DNA of 64,000 nt from Bacillus massiliigorillae (GCF_000380245.2 NZ_HG428741.1:221642-285641), one strand, 5' to 3'. Counted from the first letter of the stretch, positions 9,302 to 18,875 are shown. Notes: generated from the sequence alone by a model not told the origin. Numbers and translations are program-made.

Positions 9302-10075
9302 ATGAACATTTATGTTTTATTAAAAAGAACTTTTGATACAGAAGAAAAGATTACTCTTGCAAACGGAAAGATCAATGAAGAGGGTGCTGAGTTCATCATT
9401 AACCCATACGATGAGTATGCAGTTGAAGAAGCGATTGTTGTAAGAGATGCACATGGTGGAGAAGTAACTGTGGTATCAGTAGGAAATGAAGAAGCAGAGA
9501 AGCAACTTCGTACAGCTTTAGCGATGGGAGCTGATAAAGCAGTTCTAATAAATGTTGAAGATGACGTAGAAGATGGTGATCAATTCACTACAGCTACAAT
9601 CCTATCTACTTACTTAAAAGATAAAGAAGTGGATCTTATTATCGCAGGTAACGTGGCAATCGATAGTGGTTCTGGACAAGTTGGTCCTCGCGTAGCTGAG
9701 AGTTTAAACATTCCTTATGTAACTACGATTACAAAACTTGATATTAATGGAACGAATGTAAGCGTTGTCCGTGATGTTGAAGGTGATTCAGAAGTAATTG
9801 AAACAAGCCTTCCACTTCTAGTAACAGCTCAACAAGGTTTAAATGAACCTCGTTATCCATCTCTACCAGGGATCATGAAAGCGAAGAAGAAACCATTAGA
9901 AGAATTAGAGTTAGATGATTTAGATCTTGAAGAAGATGATGTAGAAGCGAAAACAAAAACAATTGAAATTTTCCTTCCAGCTGCTAAAGAAGGCGGAAAA
10001 GTTCTTGAAGGTGAATTAAATGCACAAGTTTCAGAGTTAGTAAGTCTTTTACACAACGAAGCAAAAGTAATTTAA
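9302..10075 (+). CDS. etfB: Electron transfer flavoprotein beta subunit
   Basis: ETF beta, 257 residues, the AMP-binding partner of EtfA. It carries electrons from acyl-CoA dehydrogenases toward the respiratory chain. Family features: a VLLKRTFDTEEKI-like start, the region GADKAVLIN, and VTAQQGLNEPRYPSLPGIMKAKKK (recognition loop) near residue 180. An acidic stretch follows that loop. GGAGG precedes the ATG, and etfA follows after 34 bases. Confidence 0.95.
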   Translation: MNIYVLLKRTFDTEEKITLANGKINEEGAEFIINPYDEYAVEEAIVVRDAHGGEVTVVSVGNEEAEKQLRTALAMGADKAVLINVEDDVEDGDQFTTATILSTYLKDKEVDLIIAGNVAIDSGSGQVGPRVAESLNIPYVTTITKLDINGTNVSVVRDVEGDSEVIETSLPLLVTAQQGLNEPRYPSLPGIMKAKKKPLEELELDDLDLEEDDVEAKTKTIEIFLPAAKEGGKVLEGELNAQVSELVSLLHNEAKVI

Positions 10076-10109
10076 ATCCAACACGTTAGTTAATAGGAGG
10101 TCAAAATAG

Positions 10110-11087
10110 ATGGCTAGAAAAATTCTTGTCTTAGGTGAAGTTCGTGATAATGCTCTACGTAATGTCTCTTTTGAAGCAGTTGCAGCAGCAAAGGTTGCTT
10201 CTGAAGGTGGAGAAGTTGTCGGTGTATTAATTGGTGATGCTGTACAATCTTTAGCTAATGAATTCATTCAATATGGAGCAGATCGTGTTGTAACAGCTGA
10301 AAACGCTAGTTTAGCACAGTATACTTCTGATGGATTTGCTCAAGCATTATTACAAGTAGTTGATGCTGAAAGTCCAGAGGGGATCGTTATCGGTCATACA
10401 GCTCTAGGAAAAGATTTAGCTCCTAGAATTGCTGGAAAATTAAATTCTGGCTTAATTTCAGATGTAACAGCTCTTGAAGTAGAGGGTGGAAATTTAGTAT
10501 TTGTTCGTCCAATTTATTCAGGTAAAGCATTTGAAAAGAAAATCGTTACTGATGGTTTAGTATTTGCGACAATTCGTCCAAATAATATTGCACCATTACA
10601 AAAAGACGAGTCTCGTTCAGGTGATGTTACATCAGTTTCAGTTGAAATTAAAGATTTACGTACAATTATTAAAGATGTTGTTCGTAAAGCAACTGAAGGC
10701 GTTGACTTATCAGAAGCTAAAGTTGTAGTTGCTGGTGGCCGTGGTGTGAAAAGTGAAGATGGTTTCGCACCTTTAAAAGAATTAGCTAATGTACTTGGTG
10801 GTGCAGTAGGTGCTTCTCGTGGAGCTTGTGATGCTGAGTATTGTGACTATTCATTACAAATTGGACAAACTGGTAAAGTTGTAACACCTGATTTGTACAT
10901 AGCGTGCGGAATTTCAGGAGCTATCCAACATTTAGCGGGTATGTCAAATAGTAAAGTAATCGTTGCTATCAACAAAGATCCAGAAGCAAATATTTTCAAA
11001 GTTGCGGATTATGGTATTGTTGGTGACTTATTCGAAGTTGTTCCAATGTTAACTGAAGAATTAAAAAAATTAAAAGTAAACGCATAA
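10110..11087 (+). CDS. etfA: Electron transfer flavoprotein alpha subunit
   Basis: ETF alpha, 325 residues. The C-terminal FAD domain is clear: GGRGVKSEDGF, GAVGASRGACD, QIGQTGKVVTPDLYIACGIS and AINKDPEANIF. It pairs with EtfB to accept electrons from acyl-CoA dehydrogenases. AGGAGGTCA precedes the ATG. It is the last gene of the beta-oxidation block and is followed by a terminator. Confidence 0.95.
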   Translation: MARKILVLGEVRDNALRNVSFEAVAAAKVASEGGEVVGVLIGDAVQSLANEFIQYGADRVVTAENASLAQYTSDGFAQALLQVVDAESPEGIVIGHTALGKDLAPRIAGKLNSGLISDVTALEVEGGNLVFVRPIYSGKAFEKKIVTDGLVFATIRPNNIAPLQKDESRSGDVTSVSVEIKDLRTIIKDVVRKATEGVDLSEAKVVVAGGRGVKSEDGFAPLKELANVLGGAVGASRGACDAEYCDYSLQIGQTGKVVTPDLYIACGISGAIQHLAGMSNSKVIVAINKDPEANIFKVADYGIVGDLFEVVPMLTEELKKLKVNA

Positions 11088-11096
11088 TTTAGTTTT

Positions 11097-11130
11097 AACT
11101 ATCCTTCACAAATATGTGGAGGATAGTTTT
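11097..11130 (+). terminator. Intrinsic terminator after etfA
   Basis: AACTATCCTTCACA pairs with TGTGGAGGATAGTT around AATA and is followed by T's, closing the fatty-acid block. Confidence 0.85.
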
Positions 11131-11264
11131 ATACATAAAGGATTATGATTTGGTTTAACGGGTATGATACAATAAGGTTCTGTTGAACAAATCATTGGTA
11201 ACTTTGATTGTAACAGTGTTATACTATCATTAGAATTTTAGTAATTATTTAGGAGGTAATTCGT

Positions 11265-11579
11265 ATGGCAATCGTTAATGCTACGGATCAAACTTTTTCA
11301 AATGAAACTTCTCAAGGTTTAGTACTTGCAGACTTTTGGGCTCCATGGTGCGGACCTTGTAAAATGATCGCTCCAGTATTAGAGGAGTTAGATGGTGAAT
11401 TAAGCGATGCAGTGAAAATCGTAAAAGTGGATGTAGACGAAAACCAAGAAACAGCTGGTAAATACGGCGTAATGAGCATCCCAACATTAATCCTTCTAAA
11501 AGACGGAGAAATCGTTGATAAAGTAGTTGGTTTCCAACCTAAAGAAGCTCTTGCTGAATTAGTAAAAAGACATGCTTAA
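11265..11579 (+). CDS. trxA: Thioredoxin
   Basis: General disulfide reductant of 104 residues with the active site WCGPC (C29, C32), a cis-proline in SIPTLILLK and the usual fold length. TAGGAGGTAATTCGT precedes the ATG, a strong site. It stands alone between terminators, as in B. subtilis, where it is essential and stress-induced. A GGGTAT about 100 bases upstream resembles half of a SigB promoter but lacks the other half. Confidence 0.97.
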   Translation: MAIVNATDQTFSNETSQGLVLADFWAPWCGPCKMIAPVLEELDGELSDAVKIVKVDVDENQETAGKYGVMSIPTLILLKDGEIVDKVVGFQPKEALAELVKRHA

Positions 11580-11594
11580 TTAATGAAGCTACTA

Positions 11595-11626
11595 AAAGAC
11601 TACCTTTTAATGGGTGGTCTTTTTTT
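11595..11626 (+). terminator. Intrinsic terminator after trxA
   Basis: AAAGACTACC pairs with GGTGGTCTTT and a T-run follows. Confidence 0.88.
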
Positions 11627-11652
11627 AAAAAGAAAAGAGAATATGAAAATTT

Positions 11653-11823
11653 GTTTGGTGTCTAACCTTACACCTGCCATGCTCGGAAATTAGCCAATCT
11701 GTGTTGAAAACCAAAAGAAGGTTTTCAAGAACAGTTCGTCTTATTTCTGCCGCATGGCTTTTTTTGATTGGAGGTAATACTAGATGAGTAATCACCAATC
11801 AAAAAAGACCGGTGACGGTTTTT
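11653..11823 (+). repeat. Structured dispersed repeat A, copy 1
   Basis: It begins AACCTTACACCTGCCA and ends GACCGGTGACGGTTTTT. Inner hairpin GAAAACC...GGTTTTC, middle pairing CCATGC...GCATGG, and outer pairing AACC/CACC with GGTG/GGTT. Related copies lie at 31784 and 58738. The T-run at the end could also terminate transcription. It fills most of the gap between trxA and uvrC. Confidence 0.75.
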
Positions 11824-11912
11824 CTTATATCAAAGTTTTGATTTTGGGTTGTGGGATGTATAATAGATTGGAGAACAAAAGTTCTAAATAGATTAAAAGG
11901 GGAGCGAAACGG

Positions 11913-13685
11913 GTGAATGAGATTATAAAGGCTAAGCTTGAGTTGTTGCCTGATCAACCAGGCTGTTATCTCATGAAAGATCGACAAGGAACGGTTATAT
12001 ATGTTGGTAAGGCCAAAGTGCTAAAAAACCGAGTTCGTTCCTATTTTACAGGATCACATGATGGAAAGACACTTCGTCTCGTTAATGAAATCGAAGACTT
12101 TGAATATATTATTACTTCTTCTAATATTGAAGCTTTGCTATTAGAGTTAAATTTAATTAAGAAATACGATCCGAAATTTAATGTAATGTTGAAGGATGAT
12201 AAAAGCTATCCTTTTATTCATCTAACGAATGAAAAGCATCCGCGCTTAATCATTACACGTAAAGTAAAGAAGGGTAAAGGAAAATATTTTGGTCCATACC
12301 CGAATGCGAGTGCTGCTAACGAAACAAAAAAACTTTTAGATCGTATTTATCCTCTTAGAAAGTGTACGAATCTCCCTGATAAAGTTTGTTTATATTATCA
12401 TATTGGTCAATGTTTAGCGCCATGTGTTAAAAATATTGATGAAAATCGGTACAAAGAGATAACGACGCAAATTACCAAATTTTTAAATGGTGGATATGAA
12501 GAGATCAAGAATGACCTTTCAGAGAAAATGTCGGCTGCTGCTGAAGAGTTGGATTTTGAGAGGGCGAAGGAATATCGTGATCAAATTGCTCATATAGAAA
12601 CGATAATGGAAAAACAAAAAATGATAAGTTCAGATCTCACAGATCGAGATGTATTTGGATTTGCATTCGATAAGGGCTGGATGTGTGTACAGGTTTTCTT
12701 TATTCGACAAGGAAAGTTAATTGAAAGAGATGTTTCGATGTTTCCTGTATATGATGAACCAGAAGAAGAGTTCTTAACTTTTTTAGGTCAATTTTATGAT
12801 AAAGAAAATCATTTTAAGCCTAAGGAAGTTTTATTGCCTGATTCTGTGGATGCTGATTTAGCTCAAGAGTTATTGCAAGTAAAAATATTACAACCACAAC
12901 GTGGACAAAAGAAAGACTTATTAAAGCTAGCGAATAAAAATGCTAAAAATGCTCTTAAAGAGAAGTTCTTTTTAATAGAAAAAGATGAAGAGCGTACAAT
13001 TAAAGCGGTTGAAAACATAGGTAAGTTATTGGGTATATATACGCCACATCGAATTGAAGCTTTCGATAACTCAAATATTCAAGGAACGAATCCAGTTTCA
13101 GCAATGGTGGTATTTATCGATGGAAAACCTGATAAGAAGCAATATCGAAAATATAAGATTAAGACGGTAGAAGGTCCAGATGATTATGAGTCAATGAGAG
13201 AAGTAGTTCGAAGACGTTATTCGAGAGCGTTAAAGGAAGGCTTGGCATTACCCGATTTAGTTATTATTGATGGTGGTAAAGGTCATATTGAATCGGTTCG
13301 TGATGTATTAGAGAACGAGCTTGGACTAAATATACCAATTGCTGGTTTAGTAAAAGACGAGAAGCATCGTACATCTAATTTACTGATAGGAAATCCATTA
13401 GAGATTGCAGCTTTAGATCAGCAAAGCCAAGAGTTTTATTTACTTCAACGAATACAAGATGAAGTCCATCGATTCGCGATTACTTTTCACCGTCAATTAC
13501 GTGGGAAAAATACATTTCAATCAAAATTAGATGAAATCCCTGGTATTGGAACAAAGCGGAAAACGGCGCTTTTAAAGCATTTTGGCTCATTAAAAGCTAT
13601 GAAGGAAGCAACGGTTGAAGATTTTACTTCAATGGGAATGCCACAGAATATAGCTATGGATCTTGTAAAGAAGTTACAAGAATGA
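11913..13685 (+). CDS. uvrC: Excinuclease ABC subunit C
   Basis: Nuclease of nucleotide excision repair, 590 residues. Domains: N-terminal GIY-YIG nuclease (about 13-90, PGCYLMKDRQGTVIYVGKAK), cysteine-rich segment (about 150-175), UVR helix pair for UvrB binding (about 205-235), RNase H-like 5' nuclease (IEAFDNSNIQGTNPVSAMVV to about 540, with IIDGGKGH), and a C-terminal helix-hairpin-helix (IPGIGTKRKTALLKHFGS). GTG start with AAAGGGGAGCG upstream. Position after trxA matches B. subtilis. Confidence 0.97.
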   Translation: MNEIIKAKLELLPDQPGCYLMKDRQGTVIYVGKAKVLKNRVRSYFTGSHDGKTLRLVNEIEDFEYIITSSNIEALLLELNLIKKYDPKFNVMLKDDKSYPFIHLTNEKHPRLIITRKVKKGKGKYFGPYPNASAANETKKLLDRIYPLRKCTNLPDKVCLYYHIGQCLAPCVKNIDENRYKEITTQITKFLNGGYEEIKNDLSEKMSAAAEELDFERAKEYRDQIAHIETIMEKQKMISSDLTDRDVFGFAFDKGWMCVQVFFIRQGKLIERDVSMFPVYDEPEEEFLTFLGQFYDKENHFKPKEVLLPDSVDADLAQELLQVKILQPQRGQKKDLLKLANKNAKNALKEKFFLIEKDEERTIKAVENIGKLLGIYTPHRIEAFDNSNIQGTNPVSAMVVFIDGKPDKKQYRKYKIKTVEGPDDYESMREVVRRRYSRALKEGLALPDLVIIDGGKGHIESVRDVLENELGLNIPIAGLVKDEKHRTSNLLIGNPLEIAALDQQSQEFYLLQRIQDEVHRFAITFHRQLRGKNTFQSKLDEIPGIGTKRKTALLKHFGSLKAMKEATVEDFTSMGMPQNIAMDLVKKLQE

Positions 13686-13715
13686 TTGTGTTGTAATTGA
13701 TAAATAAGTGAATCA

Positions 13716-13774
13716 AGCGTAAAAAAGCATCCATAAAGCGATTCAAAATCGCTTTATGGATGCTTTTTTACGCT
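13716..13774 (+). terminator. Very long perfect-stem terminator after uvrC
   Basis: A 28-base perfect inverted repeat with a 3-base loop. AGCGTAAAAAAGCATCC pairs with GGATGCTTTTTTACGCT and continues through ATAAAGCGATT. A-runs and T-runs on both sides let it act on either strand. Confidence 0.9.
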
Positions 13775-13810
13775 GTTCTTAACAGATAGAAAGTATAAAA
13801 TTTTGTATGG

Positions 13811-13959
13811 TGCCTAGCTCCAGCGCCCAGCGACTAGTAGATTTCGCCCATCTCCCTACGATAAGTCAACACGAAAAAGGCTACTGCCTCTTCGTGTTGA
13901 CTTTATCTCAGTCGAAGTGCTCCAATCTATACGTCGCAAAACGGGCGCTTACGCTTTTC
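13811..13959. repeat. Dispersed repeat B, copy 1
   Basis: GC-richer than its surroundings. It starts CTAGCTCCAGCGCCCAGC, contains TCTCCCTACGATAAGTCAAC and an inverted repeat (GTCAACACGAA with TTCGTGTTGAC), and ends ACGGGCGCTTACGCTTTTC. It shares start, core and end with the copy at 58907-59181. It resembles the family of non-coding repeats common in Bacillaceae intergenic regions. Confidence 0.75.
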
Positions 13960-14421
13960 TTATTCTTCAATTGAATCTTTTGTATCCCATCTTACTAGAA
14001 ACTTTACTCTATTAGCTTTTCTTTTTTGTTCAGTAGCCGCTTCTGTGATGCGTTTATTCTGTATTGCCAGTTGTTGAGCTAGAAATCCAGCCTCTAATTG
14101 AAATTCACAGTCTTCGTTTAGGGCAAATCTTCTAGCAACAAAACTGCCGTGTAGTATATATTCTGCTTCATGTTTAGAACTTTTTAATTCTTCAAGTGTG
14201 CCCCAACCAGCATTTGTGAAGAATTCTATCGTTTCTTCCATATTGCTTAACGGAAACTTCCGAGCTAATTGTTTACCAGCCCAATAAAGAATTTCGGAAT
14301 GCTCTTTCCCTAATAAATCTGGAAGTACAATATCTCTTAATATTTCTTTACTAAAAATAGAAACAGTTTCAGTCTCGGATGATCTAGTTTGTTCAGTTTC
14401 TATTATTTGATCTTTTGGCAT
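13960..14421 (-). CDS. DUF2507 family protein (YslB-like)
   Basis: Cytoplasmic protein of 153 residues, B. subtilis YslB being of similar size. Family-like stretches are LPDLLGKEHSEILYWAGKQL, FFTNAGWGTLE and EFQLEAGFLAQQLA. The C-terminus is basic. Function is unknown; the domain resembles heme/NO- or V4R-type small-ligand folds, but that is only a suggestion. It is the only minus-strand gene in the first 24 kb and lies between uvrC and sdhC. An AGGGGT-like site precedes the ATG. Confidence 0.85.
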   Translation of the reverse strand: MPKDQIIETEQTRSSETETVSIFSKEILRDIVLPDLLGKEHSEILYWAGKQLARKFPLSNMEETIEFFTNAGWGTLEELKSSKHEAEYILHGSFVARRFALNEDCEFQLEAGFLAQQLAIQNKRITEAATEQKRKANRVKFLVRWDTKDSIEE

Positions 14422-14771
14422 GTAGTACCCCTCTTTCCTAAGTTACATTATATACAATTTTAGTGTTATCTAGAACTGTTTCTTTGCAACTTTTCATAGA
14501 GAATGATTTCTATTTTTATATAACTATCAAGTTAAGAAACTATCACAATTAATAATATTATAATAATAAGGATATGTAGGGGTAATAAGAGAAACATGTA
14601 GAAATATGGAAGTATGATGAGTTTTTTAGTTGAGTTTTCTGAAATTTGTGTCATATTTATAGGTGATAGGTCTAATAAGTATAGCTTTATTCAAGTGCTG
14701 CATTTTCCATTTAACCCTTTAGCGAATAGAAGTTTTTCTTGTTTTCTATAACTTTTGCTGTATCCGTTTTC
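14422..14771. other. Intergenic region between yslB and the sdh promoter
   Basis: About 350 AT-rich bases upstream of the sdh promoter, shared with the divergent yslB-like gene. No ORF with a ribosome binding site and no clear repeat was seen. Confidence 0.5.
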
Positions 14772-14800
14772 TTGACGGGGCTACTTTAAGGGGGTAAAAT
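14772..14800 (+). promoter_or_regulatory. SigA-type promoter of sdhCAB
   Basis: TTGACG (14772-14777), 17-base spacer, TAAAAT (14795-14800). It lies about 205 bases upstream of sdhC, leaving a long untranslated leader that could be a target for RNA-level control. No specific element was recognised in the leader. Confidence 0.7.
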
Positions 14801-15006
14801 AAACTTGTCATACAATTGTTAGAAAATCTCGAAATATGCGATTATCTGATTTTTTTGTCTAGTTTTGATCTAGAAGCAGTAATTTCATGGGGCTATAACT
14901 TTTTAATATAGATAGTTTTTAGCAATTGTATACGCTAGCGGTACAATCGTTTTATGTTGCGTATCGTTAGTACAAAAAAGACTTAATACTTTAAGGGGGG
15001 TACATG

Positions 15007-15618
15007 ATGGCAGGGAATAATGAGTTTGCAAAACGCAAGCTGCACTCTTTACTAGGGGTCATTCCGGTAGGTTTGTTTTTAGTAGTGCATTTAACCGTAA
15101 ACTTCATGGCGACTAAAGGTGAAGGTGCATTTAACAAAGCGGTAGAGTTTATGGAGAGTTTACCGTATCTAATCGTGTTAGAAGTAGTTTTAATTTTCTT
15201 ACCACTTTTATATCATGCAATTTATGGTGTGTATATTGCGTTTACAGCAAAACCTAACAATGGAAGATTTGGCTTCTTCCGTAACTGGATGTTCTTATTA
15301 CAACGTGTTACAGGAATACTTACATTCATTTTCCTTATTTGGCATGTATGGGAGACAAGACTTGCGAAGGCAATTTATGACACAACATTAGACTTTAATA
15401 TGATGGCTGATATCTTATCGAATCCAGCTATGCTAGCATTTTATATTGTTGGTGTTATTTCAGCAATTTTCCACTTTGCTAATGGTTTATGGACATTCTG
15501 TATTACATGGGGAATTACAGTATCTCCACGTTCACAACGAATTTCAACGTATGTAACAATGATTATCTTTGTTTTACTATCAGTAGTTGGCGTAATGGCG
15601 CTACTTGCGTTTGTATAA
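15007..15618 (+). CDS. sdhC: Succinate dehydrogenase cytochrome b558 subunit
   Basis: Di-heme membrane anchor of complex II, 203 residues, with five hydrophobic helices and conserved histidines that can ligate heme (RKLHSLLG, LVVHLTVNF, LLYHAIYG, LIWHVWETR, AIFHFANGLW). It passes electrons from SdhB to menaquinone. The second of two adjacent ATGs (15007) gives better spacing from the G-run and matches the B. subtilis start; 15004 is the alternative. First gene of sdhCAB. Confidence 0.95.
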   Translation: MAGNNEFAKRKLHSLLGVIPVGLFLVVHLTVNFMATKGEGAFNKAVEFMESLPYLIVLEVVLIFLPLLYHAIYGVYIAFTAKPNNGRFGFFRNWMFLLQRVTGILTFIFLIWHVWETRLAKAIYDTTLDFNMMADILSNPAMLAFYIVGVISAIFHFANGLWTFCITWGITVSPRSQRISTYVTMIIFVLLSVVGVMALLAFV

Positions 15619-15697
15619 TCTAGTAGATTTGTATTACTAGAATTTCAGCAACACATGAAGTAGTAAACAGATTGCAACTTAAAGGGAGTGAGTAAGA

Positions 15698-17449
15698 TTG
15701 AGTAAAGGTAAAATTATCGTTGTCGGTGGTGGCTTAGCTGGATTAATGTCTACTATCAAGGCTGCGGAAGAGGGCAAACAAGTTGAACTATTTTCATTAG
15801 TTCCTGTTAAAAGATCTCACTCAGTATGTGCTCAGGGCGGAATGAATGGTGCCGTGAATACTAAAGGTGAAGGAGATTCACCATGGATTCACTTTGATGA
15901 TACAGTTTATGGGGGAGACTTTTTAGCGAATCAACCACCTGTAAAAGCGATGTGTGAAGCAGCTCCATCAATTATACATATGATGGACCGCATGGGTGTT
16001 ATGTTCAATCGTACTGAAGAAGGTTTATTAGATTTCCGTCGTTTCGGTGGAACTCAGCATCACCGTACAGCATTCGCTGGTGCAACAACTGGTCAGCAAT
16101 TATTGTACGCGTTAGACGAACAAGTTCGTCGCTACGAATCTCTTGGTCTAGTAACAAAATATGAAGGTTGGGAATTCTTAGGAGTAATCGTTGATGATGA
16201 AGGTGTTTGTCGAGGAATTACTGGACAAAACCTAACAACAATGGAAATTAAAGCATTCTCAAGTGATGCTGTAATTATGGCTTCTGGTGGTCCTGGTATC
16301 ATCTTTGGTAAATCAACAAACTCTGTAATCAATACTGGTTCAGCAGCTTCAATTGTTTACCAACAAGGTGTAGCTTATGCAAATGGTGAAATGATTCAAA
16401 TCCATCCAACAGCGATTCCTGGGGATGACAAGCTTCGTCTAATGAGTGAATCAGCTCGTGGTGAAGGTGGACGTATTTGGACTTATAAAGATGGTAAACC
16501 TTGGTATTTCTTGGAAGAGAAATATCCTGCATACGGTAACCTAGTACCTCGTGATATCGCAACACGTGAAATTTTTGACGTGTGTGTTAATCAAAAACTA
16601 GGTATTAATGGAGAAAACATGGTTTATTTAGATCTTTCTCATAAAGATCCACATGAACTAGAAGTTAAATTAGGTGGAATTATCGAAATCTATGAAAAAT
16701 TCACAGGTGAAGATCCACGTAAATTACCAATGAAAATTTTCCCTGCTGTTCACTACTCAATGGGTGGATTATGGGTTGATTATAATCAAATGACAAATAT
16801 TCCTGGATTATTTGCTGCTGGAGAATGTGATTATTCTCAACATGGTGCAAACCGTCTTGGAGCGAACTCATTACTATCAGCTATTTATGGTGGTATGGTT
16901 GCTGGTCCAAATGCAGTTAAGTACATTCAAGGATTAGAGAAGAGCAGCGATGCGGTTTCTTCATCTGTATATGATCGTCACGTTAAAGAGCAAGAAACAA
17001 AATGGAATAACGTTATGAAATTAGACGGTAATGAAAATGCTTATGTTCTTCATAAAGAGCTTGGGGAATGGATGACAGCTAACGTTACTGTTGTTCGTTA
17101 TAACGATAAACTCCTTGAAACTGATAATAAGATTCAAGAGTTAATGGAGCGTTATAAGAAAATTAACATTAATGATACATCTAAATGGAGTAACCAAGGT
17201 GCAGCATTTACTCGTCAATTAGATAATATGCTTCAACTTGCACGTGTAATCACTTTAGGTGCTTATGGACGTAACGAAAGTCGTGGTGCGCACTATAAAC
17301 CAGACTTCCCAGAACGTAACGATGAAGACTTCTTAAAAACAACTATGGCTAGATTTACAGGACATAATGCGAAGCCTGAAATTAGCTATGAAGATGTTGA
17401 TGTTTCATTAATTAAACCACGTAAACGTGACTATACAAAATCTCATTAA
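15698..17449 (+). CDS. sdhA: Succinate dehydrogenase flavoprotein subunit
   Basis: Catalytic FAD subunit, 583 residues, oxidising succinate to fumarate. Rossmann FAD motif GGGLAGLMS at 10-18, the covalent-flavin histidine H41 in RSHSVCAQGG, active-site region HPTAIPGDDKLRLMSESARG near 240, and the C-terminal RNESRGAHYKPDFPER. TTG start with AAAGGGAGTG 7 bases upstream. Followed by sdhB after 17 bases. Confidence 0.97.
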   Translation: MSKGKIIVVGGGLAGLMSTIKAAEEGKQVELFSLVPVKRSHSVCAQGGMNGAVNTKGEGDSPWIHFDDTVYGGDFLANQPPVKAMCEAAPSIIHMMDRMGVMFNRTEEGLLDFRRFGGTQHHRTAFAGATTGQQLLYALDEQVRRYESLGLVTKYEGWEFLGVIVDDEGVCRGITGQNLTTMEIKAFSSDAVIMASGGPGIIFGKSTNSVINTGSAASIVYQQGVAYANGEMIQIHPTAIPGDDKLRLMSESARGEGGRIWTYKDGKPWYFLEEKYPAYGNLVPRDIATREIFDVCVNQKLGINGENMVYLDLSHKDPHELEVKLGGIIEIYEKFTGEDPRKLPMKIFPAVHYSMGGLWVDYNQMTNIPGLFAAGECDYSQHGANRLGANSLLSAIYGGMVAGPNAVKYIQGLEKSSDAVSSSVYDRHVKEQETKWNNVMKLDGNENAYVLHKELGEWMTANVTVVRYNDKLLETDNKIQELMERYKKININDTSKWSNQGAAFTRQLDNMLQLARVITLGAYGRNESRGAHYKPDFPERNDEDFLKTTMARFTGHNAKPEISYEDVDVSLIKPRKRDYTKSH

Positions 17450-17466
17450 AAGGGGGAAACTAAATT

Positions 17467-18231
17467 ATGGCTGATCAAAAAACAGTTACCTTTATTATTA
17501 CTCGTCAAGATAATGCGGACAGTTCCCCTTATACAGAGGAATTTGAGGTACCTTATCGTCAAAATATGAACGTAATTTCTGCATTAATGGAAATTAGACG
17601 TAATCCTGTTAATAAAAAAGGTGAAAAAACAACACCAGTTATATGGGAAATGAACTGTCTTGAAGAGGTTTGTGGTGCTTGTTCAATGGTAATCAACGGA
17701 AAACCAAGACAATCATGTACAGCGCTAGTAGATCAATTGGAGCAACCAATTCGTCTTGCTCCAATGAGTACATTCCCAATCATTCGTGATTTACAAATCG
17801 ATCGTTCTCGTATGTTTAATTCTTTGAAAAAGGTAAAAGCATGGATTCCAATCGATGGTACGTACGATTTAGGACCAGGACCTCGTATGCCAGAGAAGAA
17901 ACGTCAATGGGCGTATGAATTATCTAAATGTATGACTTGTGGTGTATGTTTAGAGTCTTGTCCAAATGTAAATGATCATTCAAGTTTCATGGGACCTGCT
18001 CCTCTTTCTCAAGTGCGTTTATTCAATGCGCATCCAACTGGAGAAATGCATAAAGCAGATCGTTTAGCAGCAATTATGGGAGATGGAGGATTAGCTAACT
18101 GTGGTAACTCACAAAATTGTGTTCAAGCTTGTCCAAAAGGTATTCCTTTAACAACTTCAATTGCGTCGCTAAATCGTGATACAACAATTCAATCATTTAA
18201 AAACTTCTTCGGTAGTGACAATAACTATTAA
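17467..18231 (+). CDS. sdhB: Succinate dehydrogenase iron-sulfur subunit
   Basis: Electron-transfer subunit of complex II, 254 residues. The plant-type [2Fe-2S] cysteines are in NCLEEVCGACSMVINGKPRQ, and the bacterial ferredoxin-type clusters in CMTCGVCLESCP and CGNSQNCVQACPKG. Last gene of sdhCAB, followed by a terminator. Confidence 0.97.
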   Translation: MADQKTVTFIITRQDNADSSPYTEEFEVPYRQNMNVISALMEIRRNPVNKKGEKTTPVIWEMNCLEEVCGACSMVINGKPRQSCTALVDQLEQPIRLAPMSTFPIIRDLQIDRSRMFNSLKKVKAWIPIDGTYDLGPGPRMPEKKRQWAYELSKCMTCGVCLESCPNVNDHSSFMGPAPLSQVRLFNAHPTGEMHKADRLAAIMGDGGLANCGNSQNCVQACPKGIPLTTSIASLNRDTTIQSFKNFFGSDNNY

Positions 18232-18234
18232 TAT

Positions 18235-18266
18235 TAAAAGCCCTCAAGCTATGCTTGGGGGCTTTT
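18235..18266 (+). terminator. Intrinsic terminator after sdhB
   Basis: AAAAGCCCTCAAGC pairs with GCTTGGGGGCTTTT around a 3-base loop. Confidence 0.88.
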
Positions 18267-18362
18267 AAAAAGAAAAAATTTATCTGGTTCAATTAAATGC
18301 TCGGTGGAAGATGAAAGAAAATTTCAATTGAGCAAATTATCTTTGTAGGCTGGAGGATTATG

Positions 18363-18815
18363 ATGACTAGAATTTCTTATATTGATGACATGGAGTTGTG
18401 GCAGCAAGATTTTCGATTTTCTCATACTGTTAAAGTCCGTTTTTCGGAAACGGATATGTTTGGGCATTTAAATAATACAGTACCGATTACATATTTTGAG
18501 TTAGCTAGAGTTGAATTTTTTAATCACCTTGGACTAATGAAGAAATGGCTAGATACTGACAATGAGACGTTGATTGTAGTTGCTGATGTTCAATGCGATT
18601 ATTTAAAACAAGTGTACTATGATGAACAAATTACTTTATATGTTAAAACAGATAGAATTGGAAATTCATCCGTGGATCTTCACTATATGGGCAGAAGAGA
18701 TAACGGAGAAATTGTCTTTACTGGCAGAGGAATGGTTGTTCAAATATCGCGTATCACTGGTAAATCCATCCCTTGGACTGATGAGATTAAGTCTATTTAC
18801 AAAGAACAGAGATAA
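18363..18815 (+). CDS. Acyl-CoA thioesterase, 4HBT family (YsmA-like)
   Basis: Hotdog-fold thioesterase of 150 residues. The 4-hydroxybenzoyl-CoA thioesterase motif is visible: VRFSETDMFGHLNNTVPITY, with the aspartate in the catalytic position. Substrate unknown. The second of two overlapping ATGs is chosen because GGAGG is then 6 bases away. Position between sdhB and gerE matches B. subtilis ysmA. Confidence 0.88.
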   Translation: MTRISYIDDMELWQQDFRFSHTVKVRFSETDMFGHLNNTVPITYFELARVEFFNHLGLMKKWLDTDNETLIVVADVQCDYLKQVYYDEQITLYVKTDRIGNSSVDLHYMGRRDNGEIVFTGRGMVVQISRITGKSIPWTDEIKSIYKEQR

Positions 18816-18875
18816 TAAATATTTCACTCGATAAGAATGATTAATAAAATATAAAAAGTAGTGCGGAATTTCGTC

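Noticed and set aside
11150..11170. SigB-like promoter upstream of trxA (GTTTAA and GGGTAT)
   Set aside because: The two halves are adjacent instead of 12-14 bases apart, so they cannot form one promoter.
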